From Neolewinella litorea (lineage in GTDB: Bacteria; Bacteroidota; Bacteroidia; Chitinophagales; Saprospiraceae): 64,000 nt of DNA. The DNA lies in contig NZ_SRSF01000003.1 in assembly GCF_004803465.1 (NCBI RefSeq), positions 434,001 to 498,000 on the forward strand, in the 5' to 3' direction. Numbering within the stretch: position 1 is the stretch's first letter; every line of letters starts with the position of its first letter. Of this stretch, positions 1-11,262 are shown piece by piece. Under the pieces are notes generated by a model. It was given only the letters and a program-made list of their open reading frames with translations. It did not search any database and had not been told where the DNA came from. A program made the translations under genes and the position numbers.

Positions 1-1051
1 GGAACATGATTGACATGAAAAAACTGATCCCCACCAACGCATACAGCCCAGCCATACCCACCAGGAAGATGGTCAAAAGCGTCATGGCCGTCGCGCCGAT
101 CGCGAAGCCCAACAGCAATTTGCCGCCGGGGAGGAACCGCAGGAGGTAAGTGCCTACCCACCGTCCGATCAGGAAGACAACCAGGGCGGAAATGCCATAC
201 GGTACCGCGTCGGCGTTGGAAATGCCGATCGATTCGGCGTACTGGTAGATGTAGGTCCAGCACATAATCTGCGCGCCCACGTAAAAGGCCTGCGCCACCA
301 CCGCCCAGCGGTAACGGGGCTGAACCCAAAGGCGGCGGACGGCGGCCCGGATTTCAAGGCGGCCGTAAGTGGTTTCCTTTTCGGGCATGTTCAGGACGAG
401 AAAAAGAACCAGCATGACCAGCACCATGGCCCCAAGCAGCAGGTACGGATCGCGGATGACCTCCAGGTCGGCGGTTCGGATGGCCGCCTTCCGCGCCGGG
501 TCCAGGGCGGCGTAGGCGTGTACCCCCATTTCATCGGCGCGCAGCCGGGAAAGGATGAATTCCTTGGCGACGATCAGTCCGCCCAACGCGCCCACCGGGT
601 TGAAGGCCTGGGCCAGGTTCAGTCGGCGCGTGGCCGTTTCTGCCGGTCCCAGCGACATGATGTACGGACTGGCGGTGGTTTCCAGAAAGGCCAGTCCGAA
701 GGTGAGCACGTACAGGGCCAGGAGGAAGAAGGGGTAACTCTCCCACGACGCAGCCGGGTAAAATAGCAAAGCCCCGCCAGCGTACAGGGCCAGTCCCAGG
801 ATAATACTCTTCTTGTAGGAATACCGCTTGGCGAAGATGGCCGCCGGCAGGGCCATCGTGAAGTAGCCAAAGTAAAAGGCGAACTGCACCCAGCTGGCCT
901 GAAAGTTGTCTAGCTCCAGCACCTTCTTGAAGGCCGACACCATTGGGTTGGTGATGTCGTTGGCGAAACCCCACAGGGCAAACAGGGAGGTTACCAGAAT
1001 GAAGGGGGGAAGCAGCGAACGGGAAACCAGCGGGGGCAACGAGTGGGGCAT
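1..1051 (-). CDS. fucP: FucP-type MFS sugar/H+ symporter (3' end outside window)
   Basis: This is the N-terminal 350 residues of a major facilitator superfamily permease; the stop codon lies before base 1. Translation from the ATG at 1051-1049 gives a hydrophobic protein with the FucP hallmark LWGFANDITNP in the first membrane segment, and the last residues visible are SFFMSIMF, which in this family precedes the conserved PTIF. The family imports L-fucose or related sugars with protons across the inner membrane; the exact substrate cannot be read from sequence. It lies 40 bp downstream of the sigma-54 regulator gene on the same strand, so the two may be co-transcribed or the permease may be a target of that regulator. 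No clear -24/-12 promoter was seen in the 40-bp gap. Confidence 0.85.
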   Translation of the reverse strand, partial: MPHSLPPLVSRSLLPPFILVTSLFALWGFANDITNPMVSAFKKVLELDNFQASWVQFAFYFGYFTMALPAAIFAKRYSYKKSIILGLALYAGGALLFYPAASWESYPFFLLALYVLTFGLAFLETTASPYIMSLGPAETATRRLNLAQAFNPVGALGGLIVAKEFILSRLRADEMGVHAYAALDPARKAAIRTADLEVIRDPYLLLGAMVLVMLVLFLVLNMPEKETTYGRLEIRAAVRRLWVQPRYRWAVVAQAFYVGAQIMCWTYIYQYAESIGISNADAVPYGISALVVFLIGRWVGTYLLRFLPGGKLLLGFAIGATAMTLLTIFLVGMAGLYALVGISFFMSIMF

Positions 1052-1091
1052 GAAGCAACGGGATCAGGGAAGCCGCCCAAAAGATAGGACC

Positions 1092-3668
1092 TTAACCCGT
1101 GAACTTGTTGCGGTCAATCCCGAGCTTGTTCATCTTGGACATGAGGGTCCGGCCGTTCAGGTCCAGAAGTTCCGCGGCACCGCCGGGGCCGGTCACCTTG
1201 CCCTTGGTGCGTTTGAGGGCCTCTATGATGTACTGCTTCTGCATCGTTTCGAAGGGAACGATCTTGTCGCTGCGGAACGACAGGTTCTCGTCGTTGCGGT
1301 CATTGCGACGCAGCGCGCGCAGGCTGGCCGAGAGGTTCAGGGTAGAGGATTGCGAAGTGATGACCGCGCGTTCCACGAGGTTAATCAGTTCCCTCACGTT
1401 GCCCGGGAATTCGTACTTCACCAGCACGTCCAGGTCCTTGGGGTTGATGTGGGTGATGTTGCGGCCCATCCGGTCCGAGTACACCTTGGCGAAGTGCTTG
1501 ACCAGTACGGGGATGTCCTCCGTGCGTTCCCGCAGCGGCGGGTTGTGGATCGGGAAGACATTGAGTCGGTAGAAAAGGTCTTCCCGGAAGGTGCCCTGGG
1601 AAATCATATCCTCCAGGTCCCGGTTCGTGGCGGCCACCACGCGTACGTCCACGTGGATTGAACTGGTTGACCCAATACGCTGAATTTCCCCTTCCTGCAA
1701 TACGCGCAGCAGTTTAGCCTGCATGTCCAGGGGGAGTTCGCCAATCTCATCCAGGAAGATGGTTCCGCCGTCGGCCAGTTCGAATTTCCCCTTTTTCTGG
1801 GCGAATGCCCCGGTAAAGGCCCCGCGCTCGTGGCCGAAGAGTTCGCTCTCGATCAGGTTTTCGGGCAGGGCGGCGCAGTTAACGCTCACCAGGGGCTTGC
1901 GTCCGCGGTTGCTGAATTTATGGATGGACTGCGCCAGCAGTTCCTTGCCGGTACCGGTTTCCCCGGTTACGAGCACGGTGGCGTCCGTATCGGCAACCTG
2001 TGCGATCTGGGCGAGAATGCGCTGGTACTTCTTGGAAACCGTGATGATGGCCCCCCCGGTATTTACCTGCTCGATCTGCTCCCGCAGGGTCTCGTTCTCG
2101 CTCTGGAGTTGCTTGGTGAGCTCGTCGACCCGCCGCTTAGTCTTCATCAGCTTGCGGCGATTATTGTACTGCACGGTTACGTCGCGGCAGATGAGGCACA
2201 GGAAACGCTGGTTGCCGGCCTCCACCTGGGCGAAACGGACTTGCAGGGTCCGGTCATCGCCGCTGGTGGTCGTGTAGATGTAGTCGGTCGCCGAACGGCT
2301 TCTGCCATCTATCTTATCCTGCCGGATATCGGCCAGCGCGGGGATGTCCAGGTCGGGCATCAAATCTTCGATCGGCATGCCTTCCAACTCCAGGCTGGTC
2401 TTTCGGCTGAGTTTGCGGCGTGCCGCCTCGTTGACCAGCACCACGCCGTTGTTGGCGTCCAGCCAGATCACCCACTCGTCAAGGGCATCCAAAGTGGTAG
2501 CATGCAGTTGGAGGTTTTCGGAGTACTGTTCGTGTCGGCTGTTGTCCTGATTGATGGCGATCATATACTCCTCCTCTCCCCTGCGGTAATAGTGGAGGCG
2601 CGCCAGGGTGCGCAGCGTGCTGCCGTCCTTGCGACGTATCTGCGTTGGAAACTCCAGGTACCGTTGATCGCGCAGCTTCGGGTAAAGACGACCGAACTCC
2701 TCTACCCGTTCCGGATCGGCAATTTTGGAGGTGGGGGCATCCAACAGTTCGCGTTTCGAAAATCCGGTCATTTCGGCGGCGCGATCGTTGGCGTATAGGA
2801 TCTTGCGCTCCGAATACGAGATCAGGAATACACTTTCGGATTGTTGATCCAGCGCCAGCCGCAACAGGTCCTCCTGCAGCGGTCGCTTGACGGGTTGCGC
2901 GTTGTTTTCCCCGGCGCGGACCAGCGTTCCGTAGATCTTATAGACTTCCAGTTCATTTTCCACCGAACGGGCGCGGACGATATAGTCGGTGGGTGCCGTC
3001 TGTTGGTCGGTGCCCGGCGCACGCAGGGCCAGGGGCACTTCCTCTACACCGCTGGTCACCTTCAGCCGCTTGTAGAGCGCACGGACGTCATCGTAGATGT
3101 CACCGACAACGTGCTCGCGGAAGATGCCCAGGAATTCGGCTGCGGGGTAGAAGCGGCGCTCCTCGGCCAGGCCCAGCCAGCGGCTGATCGGGGGCGACAG
3201 GTAAACCTGGTTGGTCGTGAAGTTGATCTCCCAGCCGCCCATATTGGCATCTTCCTGGACGGCCTCCAGCAAATCGGCATCCCGCTTGCCGGCCTCAGTG
3301 GCCGTAAAGACGATGAGGCAGAGTTCCGGATCAATGCTGTAGATGTCAAAACCGGCGCGGCCGCGGACGCTGAACAGCTTACCATCGCCGTTGACGAATT
3401 CAGTATCAAAGTACTCTGAGGTACTATCCTGCAGCCGGTTCCAGAAACGCTTCCACCCCAGCATGCTGAAGTGCGGGTTGATCTCGAAATAGCTGGTTCG
3501 CTGCAGCGCCTTGGAGGTGTAGCCGAGGATCTTGGCGGCACTTTCATTGCCGTAATGCACCTTGCCGGTCATGTCGACCCACAGGGCACCCTCGGTCACC
3601 ATATTAAAGGCGTCCTGATGCATTTGCAACAGGGCGTCAACGGGGGGAGCTTGGTCGGCCAGATTCAA
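1092..3668 (-). CDS. Sigma-54-dependent transcriptional activator with four PAS-like domains
   Basis: An 858-residue enhancer-binding protein that would remodel sigma-54 RNA polymerase by ATP hydrolysis. Four PAS-like segments occupy roughly residues 15-125, 135-255, 270-380 and 390-500, followed by a charged coiled-coil linker (about 505-535). The AAA+ domain has Walker A GETGTGKE (569-576), the sigma-54 contact loop GAFTGA (616-621) and Walker B TIFLDE (about 636-641). A Fis-type helix-turn-helix ends the protein (about 815-855). No receiver domain is present, so signals are probably sensed by the PAS domains in the cytoplasm. The furthest start is TTG at 3668; an in-frame ATG at 3623 (MHQDAFNMV) is a good alternative. 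The fucP-like permease follows 40 bp downstream. Confidence 0.93.
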   Translation of the reverse strand: MNLADQAPPVDALLQMHQDAFNMVTEGALWVDMTGKVHYGNESAAKILGYTSKALQRTSYFEINPHFSMLGWKRFWNRLQDSTSEYFDTEFVNGDGKLFSVRGRAGFDIYSIDPELCLIVFTATEAGKRDADLLEAVQEDANMGGWEINFTTNQVYLSPPISRWLGLAEERRFYPAAEFLGIFREHVVGDIYDDVRALYKRLKVTSGVEEVPLALRAPGTDQQTAPTDYIVRARSVENELEVYKIYGTLVRAGENNAQPVKRPLQEDLLRLALDQQSESVFLISYSERKILYANDRAAEMTGFSKRELLDAPTSKIADPERVEEFGRLYPKLRDQRYLEFPTQIRRKDGSTLRTLARLHYYRRGEEEYMIAINQDNSRHEQYSENLQLHATTLDALDEWVIWLDANNGVVLVNEAARRKLSRKTSLELEGMPIEDLMPDLDIPALADIRQDKIDGRSRSATDYIYTTTSGDDRTLQVRFAQVEAGNQRFLCLICRDVTVQYNNRRKLMKTKRRVDELTKQLQSENETLREQIEQVNTGGAIITVSKKYQRILAQIAQVADTDATVLVTGETGTGKELLAQSIHKFSNRGRKPLVSVNCAALPENLIESELFGHERGAFTGAFAQKKGKFELADGGTIFLDEIGELPLDMQAKLLRVLQEGEIQRIGSTSSIHVDVRVVAATNRDLEDMISQGTFREDLFYRLNVFPIHNPPLRERTEDIPVLVKHFAKVYSDRMGRNITHINPKDLDVLVKYEFPGNVRELINLVERAVITSQSSTLNLSASLRALRRNDRNDENLSFRSDKIVPFETMQKQYIIEALKRTKGKVTGPGGAAELLDLNGRTLMSKMNKLGIDRNKFTG

Positions 3669-3724
3669 GGATTGGAGAGTGCGGTGTTACTAAGCTTGGT
3701 GAAGATAAGAAATTCGTCAAGCAA

Positions 3725-3756
3725 AATGGCCCCAGAACTATCGTTTTGGGGCCATT
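3725..3756 (-). terminator. Rho-independent terminator of ftsH
   Basis: AATGGCCCCA at 3725-3734 pairs with TGGGGCCATT at 3747-3756 around a 12-base loop. Read on the minus strand the stem ends in a short T run, 29 bp after the ftsH stop codon. It separates ftsH from the downstream sigma-54 regulator gene. Confidence 0.8.
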
Positions 3757-3784
3757 CGAATCCGGAAACCGCAAGGATTCCGGT

Positions 3785-5779
<1,995 letters not shown>

Positions 5780-5843
5780 ATGTATTGGCTAACGTGCGTA
5801 CCGGCTTTTCGTTGGCTGGTGCCGCATATTTTGGGTTGGCCGG

Positions 5844-6236
5844 CTAGAGGGTTTCGTATTGTGTCGCAATGCCGTCGCTCCACAAATCTTCGATTTGGTA
5901 AAAGGCCCGCGTCTCGGGGTAGAAAACGTGGACCACGGTATCGAAGTAGTCGAGGCAGACCCAATTGGCCGGGCGGCTGCCGGTTGTATTCTTGGTGTAC
6001 TCACCAAGTTCCTGTTTCATGCGTTTCTGCACGTTCTCGGCGATGGCCCTCACCTGGGTGGTAGACTCGCCCTCGCAGATGAAGAAGAACTCGGCCGGTC
6101 GATCGTCCAACTTGCGAAGGTCAAGGCGAACGATGTTTTTACCTTTGATGTCCCGGATACTGTCCAGGATGACGTCGAGCCGCTCCTCCATCTTGGGAGC
6201 AATGGCCTTGCGTACTGACTCTGTGGATGTATTCAA
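5844..6236 (-). CDS. rsfS: Ribosomal silencing factor RsfS (Iojap family)
   Basis: A 130-residue RsfS/YbeB/Iojap protein, which binds ribosomal protein L14 of the large subunit and blocks subunit joining when growth slows. The family core is visible as IVRLDLRKLD, FFFICEGESTTQVRAIA and WVCLDYFDTVVHVF. The only start that retains the usual N-terminal helix is TTG at 6236, because an in-frame stop lies four codons upstream; the first in-frame ATG (6191) would remove 15 residues of that helix. It is the first gene of a likely rsfS-ftsH unit and is divergent from birA across 83 bp. Confidence 0.93.
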   Translation of the reverse strand: MNTSTESVRKAIAPKMEERLDVILDSIRDIKGKNIVRLDLRKLDDRPAEFFFICEGESTTQVRAIAENVQKRMKQELGEYTKNTTGSRPANWVCLDYFDTVVHVFYPETRAFYQIEDLWSDGIATQYETL

Positions 6237-6319
6237 ATCACGCTTTTAGTACAATGAAAGTAGCAAAAACCGTTCCGGAATGGTCGTGGGCCCTGCTACG
6301 GATTTGCAAATGAAACAAT

Positions 6320-7084
6320 GTGCTGCTACCTAAAGTTGCCCGCTACTTTTCCCGCGTTGATTCCACGAATGCCGCCCTGCTGAAAGCCCTGGAAAACGGG
6401 GATGCCCTGGCTTCCGGAGCCGTATTCCTTAGCGACGAACAGACGGCCGGCCGCGGGCAGGGGACCAACGCCTGGCACGCTAGCCGGGGCGACAATCTGA
6501 CCCTCAGTATGCTGTTTCGGCCTGCCCATTTGTCAGTCGACGGAGTTTTCTCCCTGACGGAAGCCGCGGCCCTGGCCGTGGCCGGTACCGTCCGCAGCCT
6601 GCTTCCCCCGGACCGACGCCCGGAAGTGCGCGTCAAATGGCCCAACGACGTCTACGTAGGGCACCGGAAGATCGCCGGCATCCTGATCCAGAATGCCCTG
6701 CGAGGGAGTCAGGTAGTGTCCGCGGTAGTAGGCATCGGGCTTAACGTCAACGAACGGGAGTTTCCCGGCCCATTGTCAGCCTCGGCGGTTTCCCTGCGCC
6801 AGCTGACCGGCGGGAACGTCGAACGCGAGACGGTGCTCGCCACGCTTTTCGGCGAACTCGCTTACTGGTTCTCCCGCCTTGACGAGGGCCGGTTGGACGA
6901 CCTGCGCGGGCAATACCTGAGCCTGCTTTACCTGAAAGGCCAAGTCAGAACCTTCCGGCGTACTGAGGACAAACTGGACTTCCGGGCTACCATTGTCGGG
7001 GTCGACCCCGCGGGCCGCCTGCTGCTCCACCTGGCCGACGGGCACACGGAGGCTTTCGCCCAGCGCAGTCTGCAGTACCGGTAG
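6320..7084 (+). CDS. birA: Biotin--[acetyl-CoA-carboxylase] ligase BirA
   Basis: Activates biotin with ATP and attaches it to the biotin carboxyl carrier protein. The 254-residue protein has only the catalytic and C-terminal domains: VDSTNAA near the start, the adenylate loop GRGQGTNAW (about 47-55), VKWPNDVYV and the conserved KIAGIL. There is no N-terminal DNA-binding domain, so it should not act as a repressor as the E. coli enzyme does. The start is GTG at 6320; the upstream in-frame codons end in TGA and the nearby ATG at 6318 is out of frame. The stop is 3 bp from the stop of the convergent S9 peptidase gene. Confidence 0.95.
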   Translation: MLLPKVARYFSRVDSTNAALLKALENGDALASGAVFLSDEQTAGRGQGTNAWHASRGDNLTLSMLFRPAHLSVDGVFSLTEAAALAVAGTVRSLLPPDRRPEVRVKWPNDVYVGHRKIAGILIQNALRGSQVVSAVVGIGLNVNEREFPGPLSASAVSLRQLTGGNVERETVLATLFGELAYWFSRLDEGRLDDLRGQYLSLLYLKGQVRTFRRTEDKLDFRATIVGVDPAGRLLLHLADGHTEAFAQRSLQYR

Positions 7085-7087
7085 GTA

Positions 7088-9832
7088 CTATTCCCGCATC
7101 AGTTCCAGGTTCTGTTCGATGCCGCGTTCCAGGGGGCTTACGCCTACCTTCATCCACTTCGGCATGGGGGCGTCCTGCAGGTAATAGTCGAAGAACTGAC
7201 TCATGCGGGTCTGGAAATCGGCCCGGTTCGGGACCTTCACCGGCCAGTGGGGTTCGCCCCGGTAGTTGAGGAACCAGGCCGGCTTACCCAGCCGCCGCAG
7301 GGCCGTGAACCATTCTATACCCTGGTACCAGGGTACCGCGCCGTCTTCGTCGTTGTGCAGGATCAAGATCGGGGTATTGATCTTGTCGGTGAAGAAGAGT
7401 GGCGAGTTTTCCAGGTACCGCAGGGGGTATTCCCAGATGGTGCCGCCGATCCGGCTTTGGGTGCGCTCGTACTGGAACTGCCGGCTGCGGCCGCTGCCCC
7501 AACGAATGCCACCGTAGGCGGAGTACATATTCACCACCGGGGCACCGGCCTCGATGGCGGCGAACAAATCCGTCTTGGTCGCCAGGTAAGCCGCCTGGTA
7601 CCCGCCCCAGCTGTGGCCCTGCAGGCCGATATTTTCCTTGTCGATAAACCCGTCCATCAATAGCGAGCTCACGCCGCTCATGACGCAGTTGTAGGCACTC
7701 TCCCCGGGGTAACCCTCGCGGTAGATCACGTCCGGGTTGAAGATTACGTAGCCACGGCTGGCGTAGTGCGGGTAATTGATCGAGGAGCGCCCCGGCACGG
7801 GGGTACGGTGGCGGTACAGTCCTTCGCTGCTGCGCTCGTAAAAGTTGACGATCAGGGGGTAGCGCTTGTTCGGGTCAAATCCGGCGGGCTTGACGAGCAG
7901 TCCCTTCAGTTCCCGCCCCTCGTGGTCGATCCAGTTGTACTGCTCCACCGTACCCCAGTTGAACTGCGATTGCTGCGGATTGGCGTCGGATACTACCGTA
8001 GCCTCCGCACCGAGGTCCTCCGTAATGCGCAAATTCGGAAAATCCGTGTAGCTCTCCCGGGTATAGAGGTAGCGGTCCGCCAGGCGGGCCTTGCGGAAGT
8101 CATCGTATACGTAGGGCCCGACGGCCAGTTCTTCCACCGTTCCGCCTTGTGGCAGGCGGGCGAAGCCGCCGTAATAGTCGCGGTCACGCTGGAAGGTCAG
8201 CACCAGGGGAAAACGCACGGCCGCCTCCTCGGGGTCCAGGTCCGCGTAGCGGTAGGCGGTGCTGTCCTCCCGACCGCGGGTGAGTCGTTCCGGGGCCCCA
8301 CCCCGGGGGTCAAGCCGCCAGAGGTCGTAACGGTCGTACACGATCAAGGCTCCGTCGTTCTCCGTCCATCCGGCTGTGCCGTAAGGGTAGGGGTCCATCG
8401 GCCGGTCGTTGAGTTCGTCGTAGAAGGTGCCAAGTTTGTTTGAGGTCAGGTCGCGGACCTGGTTGTTCGCCACGTCGTACACGCGGTAGGCCGTATCCAC
8501 GGGATTGTACCAACTGATGTACTTGCCCTCGGGCGACCATTCGAAGAATCCGGGCTCGCCCTCCACTACCGGCGTGCGCTTGCCGGTCCGCAGGTCCACC
8601 ACGCTGGCGTCGCGGCCGGCGGGTCCGCCCGTCCACATGGTTTCGCGGCTGTAGGGGGTCTCGGTGTAGAGTAGTACGTGGTTGCCCCGGCCATCTTCCG
8701 GCCGACTGGTCTCGGGCAGCTCTGGCGTGGCCAGTTGCTGGAATTGGTCCTCCCCGGTGCGGTACACGGCTAGGTAGGTAAATTTCCGGTCCTGCTCCAG
8801 GTTGTTGTTCTGCCGGGTGTAGAGCAGGGGGTCTTCCGTGGTCCACACTTCCACGTCGGCAACTTCGCTGGCCAGGCCGTTGCTGTCGAGCTCGGGGCGC
8901 CGCGGGGTGGTGCCGAAAAAGAGGTACTTGCCGTCCGCGCTGAACTCCGGGCGGCGGTCGTCGCTGATCCGGTAGCCCTGGGGCAGCCAGGAGCGGTCAC
9001 GACCGGTGACCATGTAGGCGCTGTCGCTGCCCTCCGACCAGTAGTGCAGGTGAAAGGGCGGCTGCTTCATCTCCTCCTTGTCCTTCTCACTACTCAGGAA
9101 GGCGACGTGCTTTCCATCGTAGCTGACGTTGAGGCCGGAAAAGTAGGCAGGACCCTCACTCAGGGTCTGCCACTCGAGTTCGCTGGGATTGATCCGGAAG
9201 ATTCCCGCCGACCAGGTACTGTCCTTCGCCGTGCGCCGGGCCACCACGATCGGGGCATCGCGCGCGATCCGGAAGTCCATCACGCCCTCCAGGTAAAAGC
9301 TGTCCGGACGGGCAAAGCGGCGCACCACCAGCCGGCGGGCGTCCTTGTCCAGGTCCTTGCGCAGGCTGTCGGCCAGGGTGGAGCCGGTAGTGTAGGCGAA
9401 CACATCCGAAGAGCGCTCACTGAGCTTCACCTCGTACACCTCCGGGTACCGGCGGGCTTCCCCCCGCTCCAGGTCGTACACCAGCAGGGTATCCAATTTT
9501 TTCAGGGCATCGCCCTCTTCCCGCCGCTTGTAGTGCAGCACCGTATCGCGGGAGGGTTTCAGGGTCCCTACCAGGTAGCGCCCGTCGTAGCTGAAGCGCG
9601 CGTCGTGGAGGCGGGGGAACCGGCGCTCGCCTTGTTCGCGGACGTTGTAGAGCACGGCTTCCGGGTCGCCCAGGTCGGGCGTCAGGGTGTAGAGTACATG
9701 CGCGCCGTCGGCGCTGAGTGCCTCGCCCCGGATTTGCTTCCAGGCCTGCATATCTTCCACCGTGATGGGTTTTTGGGCGCGTACGCAGGTGCAGAGCAAG
9801 GACAGAAGGGCTAGGATAAGTGGTAATCGCAC
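7088..9832 (-). CDS. Secreted prolyl oligopeptidase-family (S9) peptidase
   Basis: A serine peptidase of about 914 residues with a signal peptide (LPLILALLSLLCTCVRA, then QK). The N-terminal two thirds is a beta-propeller-like region with WD/PD40-style repeats. The C-terminal alpha/beta-hydrolase domain contains the nucleophile elbow GHSWGG (Ser about 741), an Asp in HNDEDGAVPW (about 830) and the catalytic His in RGEPHWP (about 862). The family cleaves oligopeptides, often after proline or with aminopeptidase activity, here in the periplasm or outside the cell. No ATG is available: GTG at 9832 gives a clean signal peptide, while TTG at 9841 adds three residues. It is divergent from the FGGY kinase gene across 77 bp. 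Confidence 0.93.
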   Translation of the reverse strand: MRLPLILALLSLLCTCVRAQKPITVEDMQAWKQIRGEALSADGAHVLYTLTPDLGDPEAVLYNVREQGERRFPRLHDARFSYDGRYLVGTLKPSRDTVLHYKRREEGDALKKLDTLLVYDLERGEARRYPEVYEVKLSERSSDVFAYTTGSTLADSLRKDLDKDARRLVVRRFARPDSFYLEGVMDFRIARDAPIVVARRTAKDSTWSAGIFRINPSELEWQTLSEGPAYFSGLNVSYDGKHVAFLSSEKDKEEMKQPPFHLHYWSEGSDSAYMVTGRDRSWLPQGYRISDDRRPEFSADGKYLFFGTTPRRPELDSNGLASEVADVEVWTTEDPLLYTRQNNNLEQDRKFTYLAVYRTGEDQFQQLATPELPETSRPEDGRGNHVLLYTETPYSRETMWTGGPAGRDASVVDLRTGKRTPVVEGEPGFFEWSPEGKYISWYNPVDTAYRVYDVANNQVRDLTSNKLGTFYDELNDRPMDPYPYGTAGWTENDGALIVYDRYDLWRLDPRGGAPERLTRGREDSTAYRYADLDPEEAAVRFPLVLTFQRDRDYYGGFARLPQGGTVEELAVGPYVYDDFRKARLADRYLYTRESYTDFPNLRITEDLGAEATVVSDANPQQSQFNWGTVEQYNWIDHEGRELKGLLVKPAGFDPNKRYPLIVNFYERSSEGLYRHRTPVPGRSSINYPHYASRGYVIFNPDVIYREGYPGESAYNCVMSGVSSLLMDGFIDKENIGLQGHSWGGYQAAYLATKTDLFAAIEAGAPVVNMYSAYGGIRWGSGRSRQFQYERTQSRIGGTIWEYPLRYLENSPLFFTDKINTPILILHNDEDGAVPWYQGIEWFTALRRLGKPAWFLNYRGEPHWPVKVPNRADFQTRMSQFFDYYLQDAPMPKWMKVGVSPLERGIEQNLELMRE

Positions 9833-9853
9833 GGCGGTCAATTTGGTGGCCGG

Positions 9854-9861
9854 TAAATATA
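9854..9861 (-). promoter_or_regulatory. Predicted -7 element for the S9 peptidase gene
   Basis: TATATTTA on the minus strand matches seven of eight positions of the Bacteroidota -7 consensus TAnnTTTG. It lies 21 bp before the GTG start, implying a short leader. No convincing -33 TTTG was seen. Confidence 0.45.
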
Positions 9862-9896
9862 CACAGGCTCGCTGCCATGCCGTCGGGCACCCGCTG

Positions 9897-9904
9897 TACC
9901 TTTA
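9897..9904 (+). promoter_or_regulatory. Predicted -7 element for the FGGY kinase gene
   Basis: TACCTTTA, one mismatch from TAnnTTTG, lies only 5 bp before the ATG at 9910. Transcription would start at or very near the start codon, so the mRNA may be close to leaderless. The same TACCTTTG-type box recurs before guaB, the peptide-binding protein and the HAD-like gene. Confidence 0.4.
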
Positions 9905-9909
9905 AGCCC

Positions 9910-11262
9910 ATGCCCGACAATCCCCTTTACCTCGGACTCGACCTCGGTACCACCTCCGCCAAAATCTGTGCCTTTGACGCTACGGGCAGACTGATCAGGG
10001 AACGCAGTGGCGATTATGAATTGCTCCACCCCGAGCCGGGTGCCGCGGTGCAGGACGTGCGGGCCATCGCCGAAGTGGCCGAACGCATCCTGGCGGAAAT
10101 CCTCGCTGACCTGCCCGGACCGCCGGCCGGCCTCGGCATCAGCTGCCCCATGCATGGCGTATTGCTGCTCGACGCCGCGGGCGAACCCACCGGCCCCGTC
10201 ATCACCTGGGCCGACGTTCGGGCGCAGGCCGTAATGGACCGCTTTGACGCGTCCCAGCGTAAAAAGTTGCTACACCGCACGGGAACGCCGGTACATCCGA
10301 TGTCGCCGTTGGTCAAACTCCGCTGGCTAACCGCCTCTCATCCCGACCGGTTAGCCGGTGCCACCCGGCTCGGGGACCTCAAATCGTACCTGGTCGACCG
10401 CTGGACCATCGACGGTCCACTCATCGACGAGCAACTCGCGAGCGCCACCGGCCTGCTGAATCTGGAAACGCGTGATTGGGACAAAGCAGCCCTTAAACTC
10501 GCCGGCAACGGGCAGGCCCTGCCCCTGGAACTGCCCCGCGTGGTGCCGGCCAACCACCGACTGCAATGGCGGCCCGAAGTCGCCCGGCAGCTCGGTACCA
10601 GCGATGTACCGCTCTTCATCGGTGGATCCGACGGCTGCCTAGCCAACCTCGGCAGCGGACTCCTGGAACCCGGCAAAATCTCCCTCACCATCGGAACGAG
10701 CGGAGCCGTCCGGGCCACCCACCGGGGGCTCAGCGGCACGACCGACCACCAGTTGTTCAACTACCTGTTGTACGACGATTACTACGTCCTGGGCGGGGCC
10801 ACCAACAACGGCGGCAAGGTCCTGGAATGGACCTATGAGTTGCTCTGCGGCCACTTTTCCGGCATTGGGCCCATGATCGAGGCGGCCGCCGCCGCCCCGG
10901 ATACGAACCTGGTCTTCCGGCCCTACCTCAACGGGGAGCGAGCACCCGTCTGGGATGCCCTGGCCACCGCTGCTTTCGTAGGGCTGCGGGGGTCCCATAC
11001 GCCCACCGATCTGGCCCGCGCCGTGCTGCTGGGGGTGACGGACAACATAATTGCTATTCTGCGACAAGTGGAGGCAGCTACCTGTCCGGCCGAGGTGATC
11101 TATGCCAGCGGGGGGTTCACCCGCTCGGAAGCCTGGGTAAAGTTGATGGCCGAACGCTGCGGGCGGCGGGTTGAGATCGCCCAGACCCCCCAGGCCAGCG
11201 CCTACGGCGCGGCCCGGATCGCGGAGAAGGCCCTCGCGCGCCCTTCCTCAGCCCAACAGTAG
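9910..11262 (+). CDS. FGGY-family carbohydrate kinase, probably gluconokinase
   Basis: An ATP-dependent sugar kinase of 450 residues. The phosphate-binding motif LGLDLGTTSAK is at the N-terminus, followed by HPEPGAAVQD, CPMHGVLL and ITWADVRAQ, and in the C-terminal half the GTSGAVRATH and GGATNNGGKVLEW motifs. This combination is typical of the FGGY gluconate kinases rather than of xylulokinases or glycerol kinases, but the substrate assignment is inference. The ATG at 9910 directly precedes the family start; a longer frame from GTG 9820 would overlap the divergent gene. The 3' end overlaps the convergent UbiA-like gene by 15 bp. Confidence 0.88.
   Translation: MPDNPLYLGLDLGTTSAKICAFDATGRLIRERSGDYELLHPEPGAAVQDVRAIAEVAERILAEILADLPGPPAGLGISCPMHGVLLLDAAGEPTGPVITWADVRAQAVMDRFDASQRKKLLHRTGTPVHPMSPLVKLRWLTASHPDRLAGATRLGDLKSYLVDRWTIDGPLIDEQLASATGLLNLETRDWDKAALKLAGNGQALPLELPRVVPANHRLQWRPEVARQLGTSDVPLFIGGSDGCLANLGSGLLEPGKISLTIGTSGAVRATHRGLSGTTDHQLFNYLLYDDYYVLGGATNNGGKVLEWTYELLCGHFSGIGPMIEAAAAAPDTNLVFRPYLNGERAPVWDALATAAFVGLRGSHTPTDLARAVLLGVTDNIIAILRQVEAATCPAEVIYASGGFTRSEAWVKLMAERCGRRVEIAQTPQASAYGAARIAEKALARPSSAQQ

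Noticed and set aside
3750-3780. A tRNA T-loop-like TTCGAATCC
   Set aside because: The flanking bases do not pair as a T-arm and no acceptor, D or anticodon stems surround it; the bases belong to the ftsH downstream hairpins.
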